A stretch of 64,000 bases of DNA from JAVBNH01 sp031551635 (GTDB lineage: Bacteria; Bacillota; Clostridia; Oscillospirales; Acutalibacteraceae): NCBI GenBank assembly GCA_031551635.1, contig JAVBNH010000028.1:62001-126000 (forward strand), given 5' to 3'. The notes under the pieces are model-generated. The model saw nothing but the letters and a program-made list of their open reading frames with translations. It ran no database searches and was not told the DNA's origin. This document shows, piece after piece, positions 1 through 7,647 of this stretch. Both the position numbers and the translations under genes were made by a program. Each line of letters opens with the position of its first letter. Position 1 is the first letter of the stretch.

Positions 1-165
1 CTGCAAAACAGCATCCTGAACCGCGTCAAGAGCGTCCTCACGATTGCCCAGCATATAAAATGCAAAGCGATACAAATCCCTGTTAAACATCTCATAAAGC
101 TCGGCAAACGCTGCCGCGTCATTTTCTTGCGAACGCCGGACGAGCGCATGGGTATTATTTTCCAT
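1..165 (-). CDS. ECF-type RNA polymerase sigma factor, N-terminal part (cut by window edge)
   Basis: Only the first 55 codons are visible; the gene runs off the left edge. The reverse-strand reading starts MENNTHALVRRSQENDAAAF and continues into a segment with LYRFAFYMLGNREDALDAVQ, which is the pattern of sigma-70 region 2 in extracytoplasmic-function sigma factors (helix ending in a DAxDxxQ-like motif that binds core polymerase and the -10 element). AGGGAG lies seven bases before the ATG at 163-165. The rest of region 2 and region 4 lie outside the window, so which stimulus it answers to cannot be told. The family assignment is fairly secure, the role is not. Confidence 0.75.
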   Translation of the reverse strand, partial: MENNTHALVRRSQENDAAAFAELYEMFNRDLYRFAFYMLGNREDALDAVQDAVLQ

Positions 166-184
166 TTGTTTCGCTCCCTTGACT

Positions 185-215
185 ATTAGAGTAAAAAAAA
201 CACGAAACTGTTGCA
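185..215 (-). promoter_or_regulatory. Possible ECF-type promoter of the sigma factor gene
   Basis: On the minus strand TGCAAC (210-215) is followed after 18 bases by CTCTAAT (185-191), about 20 bp before the sigma factor start codon. A TGtAAC-like -35 with a non-TATAAT -10 is typical of self-activated ECF promoters. The same spacing from TGTAAC to a TAAT-containing -10 occurs before the second ECF sigma gene at 58883. No sigma-A promoter is evident here. This is inferred from pattern only. Confidence 0.35.
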
Positions 216-217
216 TT

Positions 218-255
218 TTAGATTCTAGATTCTAGATTCTAGACACTGGACGCTG
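218..255. repeat. Seven-base periodic tract (CTAGATT type)
   Basis: Five consecutive heptamers, units such as CTAGATT, CTAGACA and CTGGACG, each keeping the cTrGA core in register. Starts next to the putative sigma promoter. One of many period-7 tracts in this window. Confidence 0.8.
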
Positions 256-505
256 TTTAGGGGAGAATTTTTGATATTTTTTAGCTTTTTGTGGTAATTT
301 TTATAAATTTCCGAGTTATAAAAACACAATAAATTTTCCCTACCCCTCATCCAGCATCCAGTGTCCAGTATCTAGAATCCAGCATCCAGCATCCAGCATC
401 TAGAATCCAGCATCCAGTGTCCAGTGTCCAGTATCTAGTATCTAGATTCTTCCGCTGTTTTGGGGAGAATTTTTGATATTTTTTAGCTTATTGTGGTAAT
501 TTTTG
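252..505. repeat. 52-bp direct repeat flanking a heptamer tract
   Basis: The segments 252-303 and 454-505 are nearly identical (GCTGTTTAGGGGAGAATTTT at the start of the first copy; only a few differences overall), offset by 202 bp, and lie on either side of the 14-unit heptamer tract at 349-446. No open reading frame covers them. The whole 180-658 interval is repeats and AT-rich sequence without a recognisable gene. Confidence 0.8.
349..446. repeat. 14-unit heptamer array (ATCCAGC/ATCTAGA)
   Basis: Exactly 98 bp made of 14 seven-base units with no slip in register. Units are ATCCAGC, ATCCAGT, GTCCAGT, ATCTAGA and ATCTAGT. The units vary mostly at positions 1, 4 and 7, so this is not simple homopolymer-like slippage. 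It is the longest period-7 array in the window. Confidence 0.9.
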
Positions 506-537
506 TAGCAAAATGATTATTTTTATGATACAATAAA

Positions 538-640
538 CTAGATATTAGATTTTAGATGGTAGACTTTAAGAATATTAAATCAGCAGCAATTTTTATAAAT
601 TTACGAACGAACATCCAGCATCTAGAATCTAGAATCTAGA
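538..640. repeat. Two further heptamer tracts upstream of the unknown gene
   Basis: Positions 538-565 read as four TTAGATT-like units, and 613-640 as ATCCAGC followed by three ATCTAGA units. The second tract ends directly at the ATG at 641, just before the ribosome-binding site of the gene that starts at 659. Confidence 0.8.
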
Positions 641-658
641 ATGAAAGAAGGAGTTATT

Positions 659-1429
659 GTGTCAATATACTGGAAGCAGAGCAGCTACGGCTTTACACTT
701 GTTGACAGCGAGAATCCGGAGCGGTTTTCTTTTCCTGTGCTTGATGAAAAGGATTTGGTTTTTGAGGCTATTCTCAATATGAACGGCTTTATTCTCGATG
801 ACTATAATCACGAGGAATTCCATGATTACCGCGTCGCCATGCATGATTTATTTTTAAAGCAGGAGAGGCTTATCAAAACACAGGTTTCGGCAGAGCTGAA
901 GGGCAGTGATGAAACGCATGAGGAGAATGTTATTAATCCGAGGTTCTATGACCGCGCTCATGAGCTCTATAATATGTACTATAATATAGACAACAAAAAA
1001 GCCGAGATATTCCTTGATTCATTGAAAAAACTGCATGAAATCGCACTGATTGCCGTAAGTAACGACGAAAATGACGAGCTGTCGATTTACGATTTCAACA
1101 TTGCCATGAACAAAAACTGGAAAATATTCCCCGCGGGAAAAACAAATAGCCGTCTTTACAGTGAAAAGGAGCTTTGCACAGTCTTTCCGCACTGCCATTA
1201 TTATACTCCATTTGTGCACTGCGAGAAATATGAAACTATCGATTGCACCAAGGATCATTTCAATATCGGAGCAAAAACTATTTTACTTGTAATCCGCAAG
1301 CAGGATGGATATGATAAAAAGCTGACTTTACTTAATAAGGATTTGCTTGATTCACTCACCTATACCGAAAGAGATGAGGTCATCGAAACCGTTAAATTCC
1401 ATACCGGCGCGGAAATAAAGCACTTATAA
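659..1429 (+). CDS. Uncharacterised protein, 256 residues
   Basis: I do not recognise this protein. The best start is GTG at 659, because AGAAGGAG (646-653) lies six bases before it; the in-frame ATG at 641 would put the ribosome site inside the gene and is preceded only by heptamer repeats. The product is soluble, has no signal peptide or membrane segment, is rich in Glu, Lys, Asp, Tyr and His, and contains a cluster HCHYYTPFVHCEKY near its middle that could bind metal, but no known motif. It stands alone between a repeat-filled leader and a hairpin at 1447-1473, and faces the sugar operon on the other strand. Lineage-specific gene with a real ribosome site; function unknown. Confidence 0.7.
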   Translation: MSIYWKQSSYGFTLVDSENPERFSFPVLDEKDLVFEAILNMNGFILDDYNHEEFHDYRVAMHDLFLKQERLIKTQVSAELKGSDETHEENVINPRFYDRAHELYNMYYNIDNKKAEIFLDSLKKLHEIALIAVSNDENDELSIYDFNIAMNKNWKIFPAGKTNSRLYSEKELCTVFPHCHYYTPFVHCEKYETIDCTKDHFNIGAKTILLVIRKQDGYDKKLTLLNKDLLDSLTYTERDEVIETVKFHTGAEIKHL

Positions 1430-1446
1430 AAAATGAAATCAAATTT

Positions 1447-1473
1447 GCCCGAACGTTTTTTTAGCGTTCGGGC
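1447..1473. terminator. Hairpin between convergent genes
   Basis: GCCCGAACG pairs with CGTTCGGGC across a nine-base T-rich loop. It lies between the ends of two converging genes. There is no clear T run after the stem on either strand, so termination activity is a guess. Confidence 0.4.
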
Positions 1474-1495
1474 TGATTGGTTGCAGTAAAAAGAA

Positions 1496-2551
1496 TCACA
1501 AATCCAGCTTGATAGTTTCGTTCTTTTCAGCCGACTCAAAGATTGCCTCAATAAGGCTCAGACATCTTCTCATCTGGCGGTGGGTGACGAGCTGGGTTTT
1601 GCCGTTTCTCAGGACTTCGTAAATATTGTCATAATATTCAGTCCACTGACCTCTGGTTTTCGGCAGCTTAAACTTCTTTATGGAGTCGTCTGTGCGCGGA
1701 GCCATAGTCTTTGTTATACCCTGACCCGCGGTAATCGGCACTGCGTCGCGGTTTTCCCAGTCCTCAACCATGACAACCTTGCCCTTCAGGTCCCAGTTCT
1801 CGATAACGGCTGAGCCGTTTTCGCCAAGAACATACCAAAGCGGAAGATTGATGAAGTTATTTGTTGTGACCTCGATAAAGGCGGAAAGACCGTTGGCGAA
1901 GGTGATTGTTGCATAAAAACCGTCGTCGCACTCATAGTTTGTTATATTCGTCAGGCTCGCGTAGACGGAAACAATCTTGTTGTCGTCATTCATAGTGAGA
2001 ATCTGGTCAAGCAGATGCACGCCCCAGTCAAGAACCATGCCGCCGCCGTGCTTCTTTATTCCGCGCCAGTCGCCGGGAATACCTCTCGAGCCCTGAACGC
2101 GGTGCTCTATGCGGTGCAGCTTGCCGAGCATATTTGTGTCATAAATTTTCTTAGCGGTGAGATAGTCGTCGTCCCAGCGCCTGTTCTGGTGGACGGTGAA
2201 AAGCTTGCCGGTTTTTTCGCTGCAGGCAATCATGTCGTCAAGGTCGGCAACGGACATTGTTACCGGTTTTTCTGAAATAACATTTTTCCCCGCTTCCATT
2301 GCCTTAATTGCGATTTCCTTGTGGACATCGTTATAAGTTGCGATGGTAATCAGCTCAACGCTTTCGTCCGCCAGCACAGCCTCAAGGGAATCGTAAGCCT
2401 TGATGCCGTTGTCCTTAGCCTTTTTAATCTGCTCGGGCTTAATATCATAAATACCGGCAAGATTAAATTTTTTCATGCCTTGAATTTTTTTTGTATGCCA
2501 ACCGCCCATTCCGCCGTATCCAACAACGGCAACATTAATTTTATCAGCCAT
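1496..2551 (-). CDS. Gfo/Idh/MocA-family oxidoreductase
   Basis: Predicted NAD(P)-dependent dehydrogenase of the glucose-fructose oxidoreductase / inositol dehydrogenase / MocA family, 351 residues, the normal length. The N-terminal Rossmann fold has the dinucleotide loop VVGYGGMGGWH (about residues 9-19). The family's EKP signature appears as SEKPVTM near residue 93. The C-terminal half is the substrate domain, with GGGMVLDWGVHLLD holding the conserved histidine. It is the last gene of a minus-strand run (6382 to 1496) with three sugar-isomerase-like TIM barrels and a second dehydrogenase of the same family. This fits oxidation of a sugar or cyclitol and epimerisation of the keto product. 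The actual substrate cannot be read from the sequence. Confidence 0.88.
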   Translation of the reverse strand: MADKINVAVVGYGGMGGWHTKKIQGMKKFNLAGIYDIKPEQIKKAKDNGIKAYDSLEAVLADESVELITIATYNDVHKEIAIKAMEAGKNVISEKPVTMSVADLDDMIACSEKTGKLFTVHQNRRWDDDYLTAKKIYDTNMLGKLHRIEHRVQGSRGIPGDWRGIKKHGGGMVLDWGVHLLDQILTMNDDNKIVSVYASLTNITNYECDDGFYATITFANGLSAFIEVTTNNFINLPLWYVLGENGSAVIENWDLKGKVVMVEDWENRDAVPITAGQGITKTMAPRTDDSIKKFKLPKTRGQWTEYYDNIYEVLRNGKTQLVTHRQMRRCLSLIEAIFESAEKNETIKLDL

Positions 2552-2622
2552 TTAATTATTTCTCCTTAACCCAATTTAGGATTTATAAATCGCAACGCGA
2601 TTCCGAAAGCCCTGAAACATGT

Positions 2623-2645
2623 CCCCTGTTACCTGTTACCTGATT
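2623..2645. repeat. Heptamer tract (CCTGTTA)
   Basis: Three units of CCTGTTA/CCTGATT in register. The tract reaches into the stop codon (2644-2646) of the upstream TIM-barrel gene on the minus strand. Confidence 0.7.
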
Positions 2646-3609
2646 AAGCCCACCACATCTCGGCGGTGCCTTCTTTTAATATAACGCTCTGAAGCAGGGA
2701 AACAGCCTTTGAAAGACCTTCATTCTGGCTCATCAGCGAATCCTCGTGCTCAATTGAAATGGCGTAATCATAACCCACCATGCGCAGATTGCTGATAATG
2801 TCCTTCCAATAAAGCGCGTCATTGCCGTAGCCGACACTCCTGAAAACCCATGAGCGGTTAATTTCGTCGCCGTAGGGCTTGACGTCAAGAACGCCGTTGA
2901 CGGCGGTGTTGTATTTGTCGATTTTCGTGTCCTTGGCGTGGAAGTGGAAGATAGCGCTGCCCAGCGCCCTGATTGCGGCAACAGGCTCAATGCCCTGCCA
3001 GACAAGATGGCTCGGGTCAAAGTTGGCGCCGATTTCATCTCCCACGGCGGCTCTGAGTTTTAGCAGTGAATCCGTGTTATAAACACAGAAGCCCGGGTGC
3101 ATCTCAAGAGCGATTTTATTCACGCCGTGGCTTTTCGCGAATGAAACAAGCTCCTTCCAATAAGGGATAAGCACCTGATTCCATTGGTAATCAAGGATTT
3201 CGAGGTAGTCAGGCGGCCAGGCGCAGGTGACCCAGTTGGGGAATTTCGCGCCCTCATAATCGCCGGGACAGCCCGAAAAGGTGTTTATCTGCGAAATGCC
3301 GAGCTTTTCCGCCAAAAGAATACAATCGCGGATATTTTTATCGAACGCCGCGGCAATGTCCTTGTTCGGGTGAACCGGATTAGCGTGGCAGCTCAGCGCG
3401 GATATTTCAACATTATATTTCTTGACAAGAGCTTTAAGCTCCTCAAGCTTTTCAGAGTCATTGAGAAGAATATCCGGGTCGGCATGGGCGTTACCGGGAT
3501 AGCCGCCCGTGCCAAGCTCAATCATCTCAATGCCCAGCGAGGTGAAATACTTGAGGGCCTCCTCAAGTGAAAGATTGCTTAAAAGACAGGTAAAAACACC
3601 GAGCTTCAT
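2644..3609 (-). CDS. Sugar phosphate isomerase/epimerase-like TIM-barrel protein
   Basis: Xylose-isomerase-like TIM barrel (AP endonuclease 2 superfamily) of 321 residues. It starts MKLGVFTCLLSNLSLEEAL and carries metal-ligand style motifs: ALEMHPGFCVYN (Glu, His), GANFDPSHLVWQ (Asp, His) and a late EHED. Members of this superfamily interconvert ketoses or keto-sugars using a divalent metal. It is fourth in the five-gene operon, 18 bp after the next TIM barrel and about 90 bp before the terminal dehydrogenase, the gap holding a heptamer tract. The family is clear; the exact reaction (epimerase, isomerase or dehydratase) is not. Confidence 0.85.
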   Translation of the reverse strand: MKLGVFTCLLSNLSLEEALKYFTSLGIEMIELGTGGYPGNAHADPDILLNDSEKLEELKALVKKYNVEISALSCHANPVHPNKDIAAAFDKNIRDCILLAEKLGISQINTFSGCPGDYEGAKFPNWVTCAWPPDYLEILDYQWNQVLIPYWKELVSFAKSHGVNKIALEMHPGFCVYNTDSLLKLRAAVGDEIGANFDPSHLVWQGIEPVAAIRALGSAIFHFHAKDTKIDKYNTAVNGVLDVKPYGDEINRSWVFRSVGYGNDALYWKDIISNLRMVGYDYAISIEHEDSLMSQNEGLSKAVSLLQSVILKEGTAEMWWA

Positions 3610-3627
3610 TTATTTCAGCACCTTTCT

Positions 3628-4359
3628 TTAAACATTTGCTTTTAGATATCTTATGCTTCTCGCGATGTCCGAAAGTCCGTCCGGTGTCGGCTCGTCGTTC
3701 TCGAGAACCATCCATGAGAGACCTATGTCCTTCGCGCCTTTTATCACAGCCGCGAGGTCGCAGTTGCCCTCACCCAGAGCCTTAGGCTTGCCATTTATGC
3801 CGTCCTTGATGTGTATGGAGACAATTCTGTTTTTATTCTCAGTGAGGAATTTGTAGTTGTCCATTCCCGCATGGAAGCTCCAGTAGGTGTCAACCTGAAG
3901 ATAAGCGACTTCTTTAATGCGGTCGATAATCATCTTGTCAACACTGGAATTTTCACACGGGGCAAATTCCCTGCCATGGTTGTGGAAATAAACCTTAACG
4001 CCGTCCTTCGCGGCTCTCTTATTCGCCGACTCAAGGATTCTCAGCGTGTTCTGCAGCTCGTTTTCCTTGCCGCAGGGCGCGCCGCCCATGCCGATGATAT
4101 TGCAGCCAAGCGTCTTGTGGAACTCGAGAGTTTCCTCGATTTTTTCCTCGTCATAATTGTCAATGCCGGTGTGCGTGCCGACGCAGACAAGCCCCAATTC
4201 GTCAAGACGGGCTTTAAGCGTCGCAGCGTCAAGACCAAAATAACCTGCGAACTCAACACCGTCAAAGCCGATTGCCTTGACCTTGCCGAGTATGTCTAGC
4301 ATATCCTCGCCGCTTTTTATATGTTCGCGAAGGGAATACATTTGTACAGCAAATTTCAT
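3628..4359 (-). CDS. Sugar isomerase/epimerase-like TIM-barrel protein
   Basis: 243-residue xylose-isomerase-like TIM barrel, starting MKFAVQMYSLREHIKSGEDM. The MYSLR opening is typical of a subgroup often found beside Gfo/Idh/MocA dehydrogenases. Visible strands end in VEFAGY, GTHTGI, VYFHNHGREF and VDTYWSFHAG, which supply the usual acid and histidine metal ligands. It is shorter than its operon neighbours (321 and 265 residues), so it is likely a minimal barrel. Third gene of the sugar operon. The 124-bp gap upstream is unusually long for this operon and contains TGTACA heptamers. Substrate unknown. Confidence 0.83.
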   Translation of the reverse strand: MKFAVQMYSLREHIKSGEDMLDILGKVKAIGFDGVEFAGYFGLDAATLKARLDELGLVCVGTHTGIDNYDEEKIEETLEFHKTLGCNIIGMGGAPCGKENELQNTLRILESANKRAAKDGVKVYFHNHGREFAPCENSSVDKMIIDRIKEVAYLQVDTYWSFHAGMDNYKFLTENKNRIVSIHIKDGINGKPKALGEGNCDLAAVIKGAKDIGLSWMVLENDEPTPDGLSDIARSIRYLKANV

Positions 4360-4384
4360 AAAAAAACCTTCCAGCTTTTTTTAA

Positions 4385-4482
4385 ATGTACAATGTACAAT
4401 GTACAGTGTACAAATAATTTTTTAATCTTTATTACTTGATTTAATTATAGATATAAGTATCCGATTAAATGTACACCGTACA
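4385..4482. repeat. ATGTACA heptamer tracts inside the sugar operon
   Basis: Four units of ATGTACA/GTGTACA occupy 4385-4412 without a slip. Two more, ATGTACA and CCGTACA, occupy 4469-4482 and end next to the stop codon (4484-4486) of the minus-strand gene upstream. Since TGTACA is self-complementary, the transcript could form small hairpins in this operon spacer. Confidence 0.8.
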
Positions 4483-4483
4483 C

Positions 4484-5281
4484 TTAACTAAATATCATTT
4501 TAGAAATATAGTCAATCGTATAATTCACGCCCCAGTCGCCCATTACGCCGAACCATGTACGTGAATGCGGCTCGATTGAAAGCATTCCGCCGTATTTTTT
4601 CGCGTAAAGAAGTCCCATGACCGCCGGCCACTGAATCATATCAAGCCCCGCCGGGGGATCGTCTAAATGCTTGCCGTCAATCTTGAGAGTGCCCTTGATG
4701 TGGAAATGATAAATACGCTCGCCCCAAGCGGCGATTTCCTCAAGATACTTGCCGCTTCCGTCATTGACGCAGTGGGAAGGGTCGTATTTGATGCCAAGCT
4801 CCGGCAGTGCGCCGTGGATGATTTCCCACTGCGCGGGTCCTGTGATAAAATTGTTCCAGTGGCAGTTATAGGTTGCGATTTTTACACCCTTTTCTCTGCC
4901 GTATTCAATTAGCTTACCGAGGTATTCTATTGAACGGTTGCAGTTGGCGGCGAAGGAGATGTTTTTATCGTAATTTATGCCCGTGTTGAATACCGGACAG
5001 CCGATTTTTGCGCAGACATCGAGAATCATGTAAGTGCCCTGAAGCTCTTCCTCGATAATTTCGCCGTTTTCGTCAAATTTATCTGTACCCCAGCGCCCGA
5101 CAGACATGACCTTTACATCGTATTTTTCGATATATGACTTAATGTTGTCGGCTTCATCAACCAAATCCTCGGGGTCGTTGCCCGTATTATAACAAAACTC
5201 AACAGCTTTTAGACCCAGAGACGCGACATGCTCAAAGCATTCCTCGCCCCAGTTTTCAATCATACCAAGCGTCATAGCCAT
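4484..5281 (-). CDS. Sugar isomerase/epimerase-like TIM-barrel protein
   Basis: 265-residue protein of the xylose-isomerase-like TIM-barrel superfamily. Recognisable pieces are VEFCYNTGND near the N-terminus, ATYNCHWNNF in the middle, GIKYDPSHCVND (Asp and His metal ligands) and a final LSIEPHSRTW that would hold the last Glu and His. It is the second gene of the operon, 18 bp after the first dehydrogenase. Three different barrels next to each other suggest successive steps on one keto-sugar or cyclitol, as in inositol catabolism (IolE/IolH/IolI-like), but no iolC, iolD or iolA homologue is present, so this is not a standard iol operon. Confidence 0.83.
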   Translation of the reverse strand: MAMTLGMIENWGEECFEHVASLGLKAVEFCYNTGNDPEDLVDEADNIKSYIEKYDVKVMSVGRWGTDKFDENGEIIEEELQGTYMILDVCAKIGCPVFNTGINYDKNISFAANCNRSIEYLGKLIEYGREKGVKIATYNCHWNNFITGPAQWEIIHGALPELGIKYDPSHCVNDGSGKYLEEIAAWGERIYHFHIKGTLKIDGKHLDDPPAGLDMIQWPAVMGLLYAKKYGGMLSIEPHSRTWFGVMGDWGVNYTIDYISKMIFS

Positions 5282-5299
5282 AGTCTTACCTCCAAAAAA

Positions 5300-6382
5300 T
5301 TAATCAAAGAAAACCGGCTTGCCAGTCTTTGCCGAGGTGTAGATAGCCTCGAGAATCTGAGTTACGACAAGCGCTTGCTCGGGAAGGACACAGGGGTCGG
5401 TATCCTCTACGACAGCTTTAATCCATCTGCCTGCCTCAACGTCGGAAGGCGAGGAGCTTGAACCCTCATAGAAGGCGACGCCGCCGGCCTTGAGGTTCGG
5501 AACCTCTTCATACTGCCTGTTATGCTTAACGCCGTTAACCCTGACGCCGTCAATGGTATCAATGCCGCCGTTTACACCTGCAATTGCGAAAACTGCTTCA
5601 CGGGTCTCGACAAGATTGATTGCCCAGCTTGTGTCAAGAGATACAACAGTGCCGTTTTTCATGACTATGTAGCCGAAGGCGGAATCCTCAACTGTGAACT
5701 TTTCCGGATCCCAGTCGCCCCAGGCATTCGCGGCATATTTCTGGTCGCCCAGCTTTTTAAAGGTGTTTCCGACAACCATTTTCGGCTCGTAATTGTTGAG
5801 CATCCAAAGTGTCAGGTCGAGGGCGTGAGTGCCTATATCAATAAGGGGTCCGCCGCCCTGCTCATACTCATTGAGAAATACGCCCCAGGTCGGAACAGCT
5901 CTTCTGCGAACAGCATAAGCACGGGCAAAATACATCTCGCCGAGGTCGCCGCTCTCGCAAACAGCCTTTGAATAAAGGGCTTCGGGGGTCTGGCGGTTCT
6001 GATAGCCTATTGTCAGCTTTTTTCCTGTACGCTTCGCAGCGTCGTACATTTTTTTAGCTTCGGCATAGTTAATAGCCATGGGCTTTTCGCACATGACATG
6101 CTTGCCCGCTTCAAGAGCGTCAACAGAGATGAAGCTGTGTGAGCGGTTCGGGGTACACACGTGAACAACCTCGATTGTCTTATCTTTTAGAAGCTCTTTG
6201 TAGTCAGTGTAGAATTTCGCGTCGTCGCTGCCGTACCTGTCGCAAGCCTGCTCAGCTTTTTCCTCGATTATGTCACAAAACGCAACAAGCTCAACGTTCG
6301 GGAGCTTATAAAGCGAGGGCATATGCTTTCCGTTTGCGATACCGCCGCAGCCGATGATACCGATTCTTACTTTTTTATCCAT
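5300..6382 (-). CDS. Gfo/Idh/MocA-family oxidoreductase
   Basis: First gene of the minus-strand sugar operon, 360 residues, preceded by a strong ribosome site GGGAGG eight bases before ATG. The Rossmann loop is GIIGCGGIANGKHMP (about residues 8-22), the EKP signature is CEKPMAIN near residue 99, and the substrate domain has GGGPLIDIGTHALDLTLW with the family's conserved Asp and His. Predicted to oxidise or reduce a sugar, sugar acid or cyclitol with NAD(P). It is only a distant paralogue of the oxidoreductase at the other end of the operon. The promoter must lie in the AT-rich 6383-6540 stretch, where I could not pick a single convincing pair of boxes. Confidence 0.88.
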   Translation of the reverse strand: MDKKVRIGIIGCGGIANGKHMPSLYKLPNVELVAFCDIIEEKAEQACDRYGSDDAKFYTDYKELLKDKTIEVVHVCTPNRSHSFISVDALEAGKHVMCEKPMAINYAEAKKMYDAAKRTGKKLTIGYQNRQTPEALYSKAVCESGDLGEMYFARAYAVRRRAVPTWGVFLNEYEQGGGPLIDIGTHALDLTLWMLNNYEPKMVVGNTFKKLGDQKYAANAWGDWDPEKFTVEDSAFGYIVMKNGTVVSLDTSWAINLVETREAVFAIAGVNGGIDTIDGVRVNGVKHNRQYEEVPNLKAGGVAFYEGSSSSPSDVEAGRWIKAVVEDTDPCVLPEQALVVTQILEAIYTSAKTGKPVFFD

Positions 6383-6540
6383 GAATTAATCCTCCCAGAT
6401 TTTTACTATTAGTTTTTTAAGCAGTAAATTTCCCTATAATAAAATAAACTTGTTAAATATTATAAAAATAAGGAAAAAGTACCCCCATACATTATAAAAC
6501 ATTAAAAATATAAATCAACAAATTCCAAAAAAAATATAAA

Positions 6541-6570
6541 AAAACGCCGAAAAAGTTTTCCGGCGTTTTT
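6541..6570 (-). terminator. Rho-independent terminator of the phosphoesterase gene
   Basis: ACGCCG pairs with CGGCGT, with A-T pairs extending the stem, and the minus-strand copy ends in a T run. It separates the phosphoesterase gene (ends 6663) from the sugar operon. As it is nearly symmetrical it could work both ways. Confidence 0.75.
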
Positions 6571-6590
6571 TGGCTAATGTGCACAAATAC

Positions 6591-6666
6591 TAACGTGGGC
6601 TTGGCTTGCCAAGCCCACAACCCAAGTCTTGTTTATTATTGAGCTTTCCGCCCACTAAGGTACTAA
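6591..6666 (+). repeat. Dispersed 76-bp palindromic element R1, copy 1
   Basis: Begins TAACGTGGGCTTGGCTTGCC and ends GGTACTAA. The left third is a near-perfect palindrome around GGCTTGCCAAGCC. Six copies are present in the window (see 18722, 32146, 32351, 44077, 44534). The end of this copy supplies the stop codon (6663-6665) of the phosphoesterase on the other strand. Confidence 0.9.
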
Positions 6667-7598
6667 TTGATGTCAACAACAAACTTATAGTCAAGCCATT
6701 GCGAGCGCATAAAGTTTCTTGCGTTTAGAGTGACGCTCTCCTCATCGACGGTTATGTAATAGCCGTAGCCGTTTGTTGCTTCCTCGGCATAGCCTGGCAG
6801 GTCAATGAAGGTCACATTTTCCTTTGTCGTCACTCCGGAATTTTTCAAAGGCGCGTGGAGGTGCCCTGAGAATAGAAATACATTGTTGTGGGAGTTGAGA
6901 ATTTCAAAAATCCGGTCGGACTGCTCGCCCGCCTCACCGCCTATAGGCCAGTAGCTGTCGACATTGTTCGTGCCTCTGAGCGGATTGTGGTTAAAGACAA
7001 AAACCGGCTTGCCAGGGTCGTTGAGCTTCGCCTGCTCAAGGGTATACTCCAGCCATTCGAGCTGCTTGTCGCTGAACACCTGATTTGTGCCTGCAAGCTC
7101 CTCCGAGCCGAGCACGATAAAGTGGTAGCCGTTGATAACGCTTGAGTAATAGACTTTGTCAATATCTCTTCCGGTGAGGCTGTTGAAGTTTTTCGTAAAG
7201 CGGTCGCGCGCCTTGCCGTAATCCTTCTCCTTGATGACCAGGTCGTGATTTCCCGCTGCTAGCAGCAAATTTTTCGTGCGGAAGGAGGAGGTCATGGCGC
7301 AATAAAAGAAGAAATATTCAAGTGACTGCCCATTCATTGTGAGGTCGCCTGTCACTGCCAGCGCGTCCGGCTTAAGCCCTGATTCATCAAGGTCTTTAAG
7401 TCCGCGCATGAGATCCTTGGATTGGTTCGCGTCATTTGTCTGGATATGTGTATCTGAAATTGCGACAAAGCTAAGCTTAACGCCATTGTCAAGCTTATCG
7501 ACAGACGAAACAGGGGCATAACCCGAAAACACCATCAGAATCGACAGGAAAAGAACGACAATTTTGCTGAAAATGTTAAGCATATTTATCACATCCAT
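6663..7598 (-). CDS. Secreted calcineurin-like metallophosphoesterase
   Basis: 311 residues with an N-terminal signal or anchor segment (KIVVLFLSILMVFSGYAPV, about residues 12-30), so it acts outside the membrane. All five motifs of the two-metal calcineurin fold are present in order: SDTH, GDLTMNG, AGNHD, FNHNP and SGHLHAP. The substrate could be a phosphomonoester, a nucleotide or a phosphodiester. The start is uncertain: ATG at 7598, or the ATG five codons later, which is preceded by a weak GGATG. The stop codon lies within a copy of repeat R1, which suggests that insertion of the element has reset the C-terminus. It is downstream of glyA but probably separate from it. Confidence 0.85.
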   Translation of the reverse strand: MDVINMLNIFSKIVVLFLSILMVFSGYAPVSSVDKLDNGVKLSFVAISDTHIQTNDANQSKDLMRGLKDLDESGLKPDALAVTGDLTMNGQSLEYFFFYCAMTSSFRTKNLLLAAGNHDLVIKEKDYGKARDRFTKNFNSLTGRDIDKVYYSSVINGYHFIVLGSEELAGTNQVFSDKQLEWLEYTLEQAKLNDPGKPVFVFNHNPLRGTNNVDSYWPIGGEAGEQSDRIFEILNSHNNVFLFSGHLHAPLKNSGVTTKENVTFIDLPGYAEEATNGYGYYITVDEESVTLNARNFMRSQWLDYKFVVDIN

Positions 7599-7635
7599 AT
7601 TCAGGTTTACTGATCTTCAGGTTTCAGGTTTGCAG
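7598..7635. repeat. Heptamer tract (TTCAGGT)
   Basis: Units built on TTCAGGT (with one interrupted unit) fill the gap between glyA and the phosphoesterase and touch the start codon of the latter. The same unit type occurs at 28803-28825. Confidence 0.6.
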
Positions 7636-7647
7636 GTATTTAAGCAC

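Noticed and set aside
349..446. Possible CRISPR-like array in the heptamer repeats
   Set aside because: Units are seven bases with no unique spacers and no cas genes; this is tandem periodicity.
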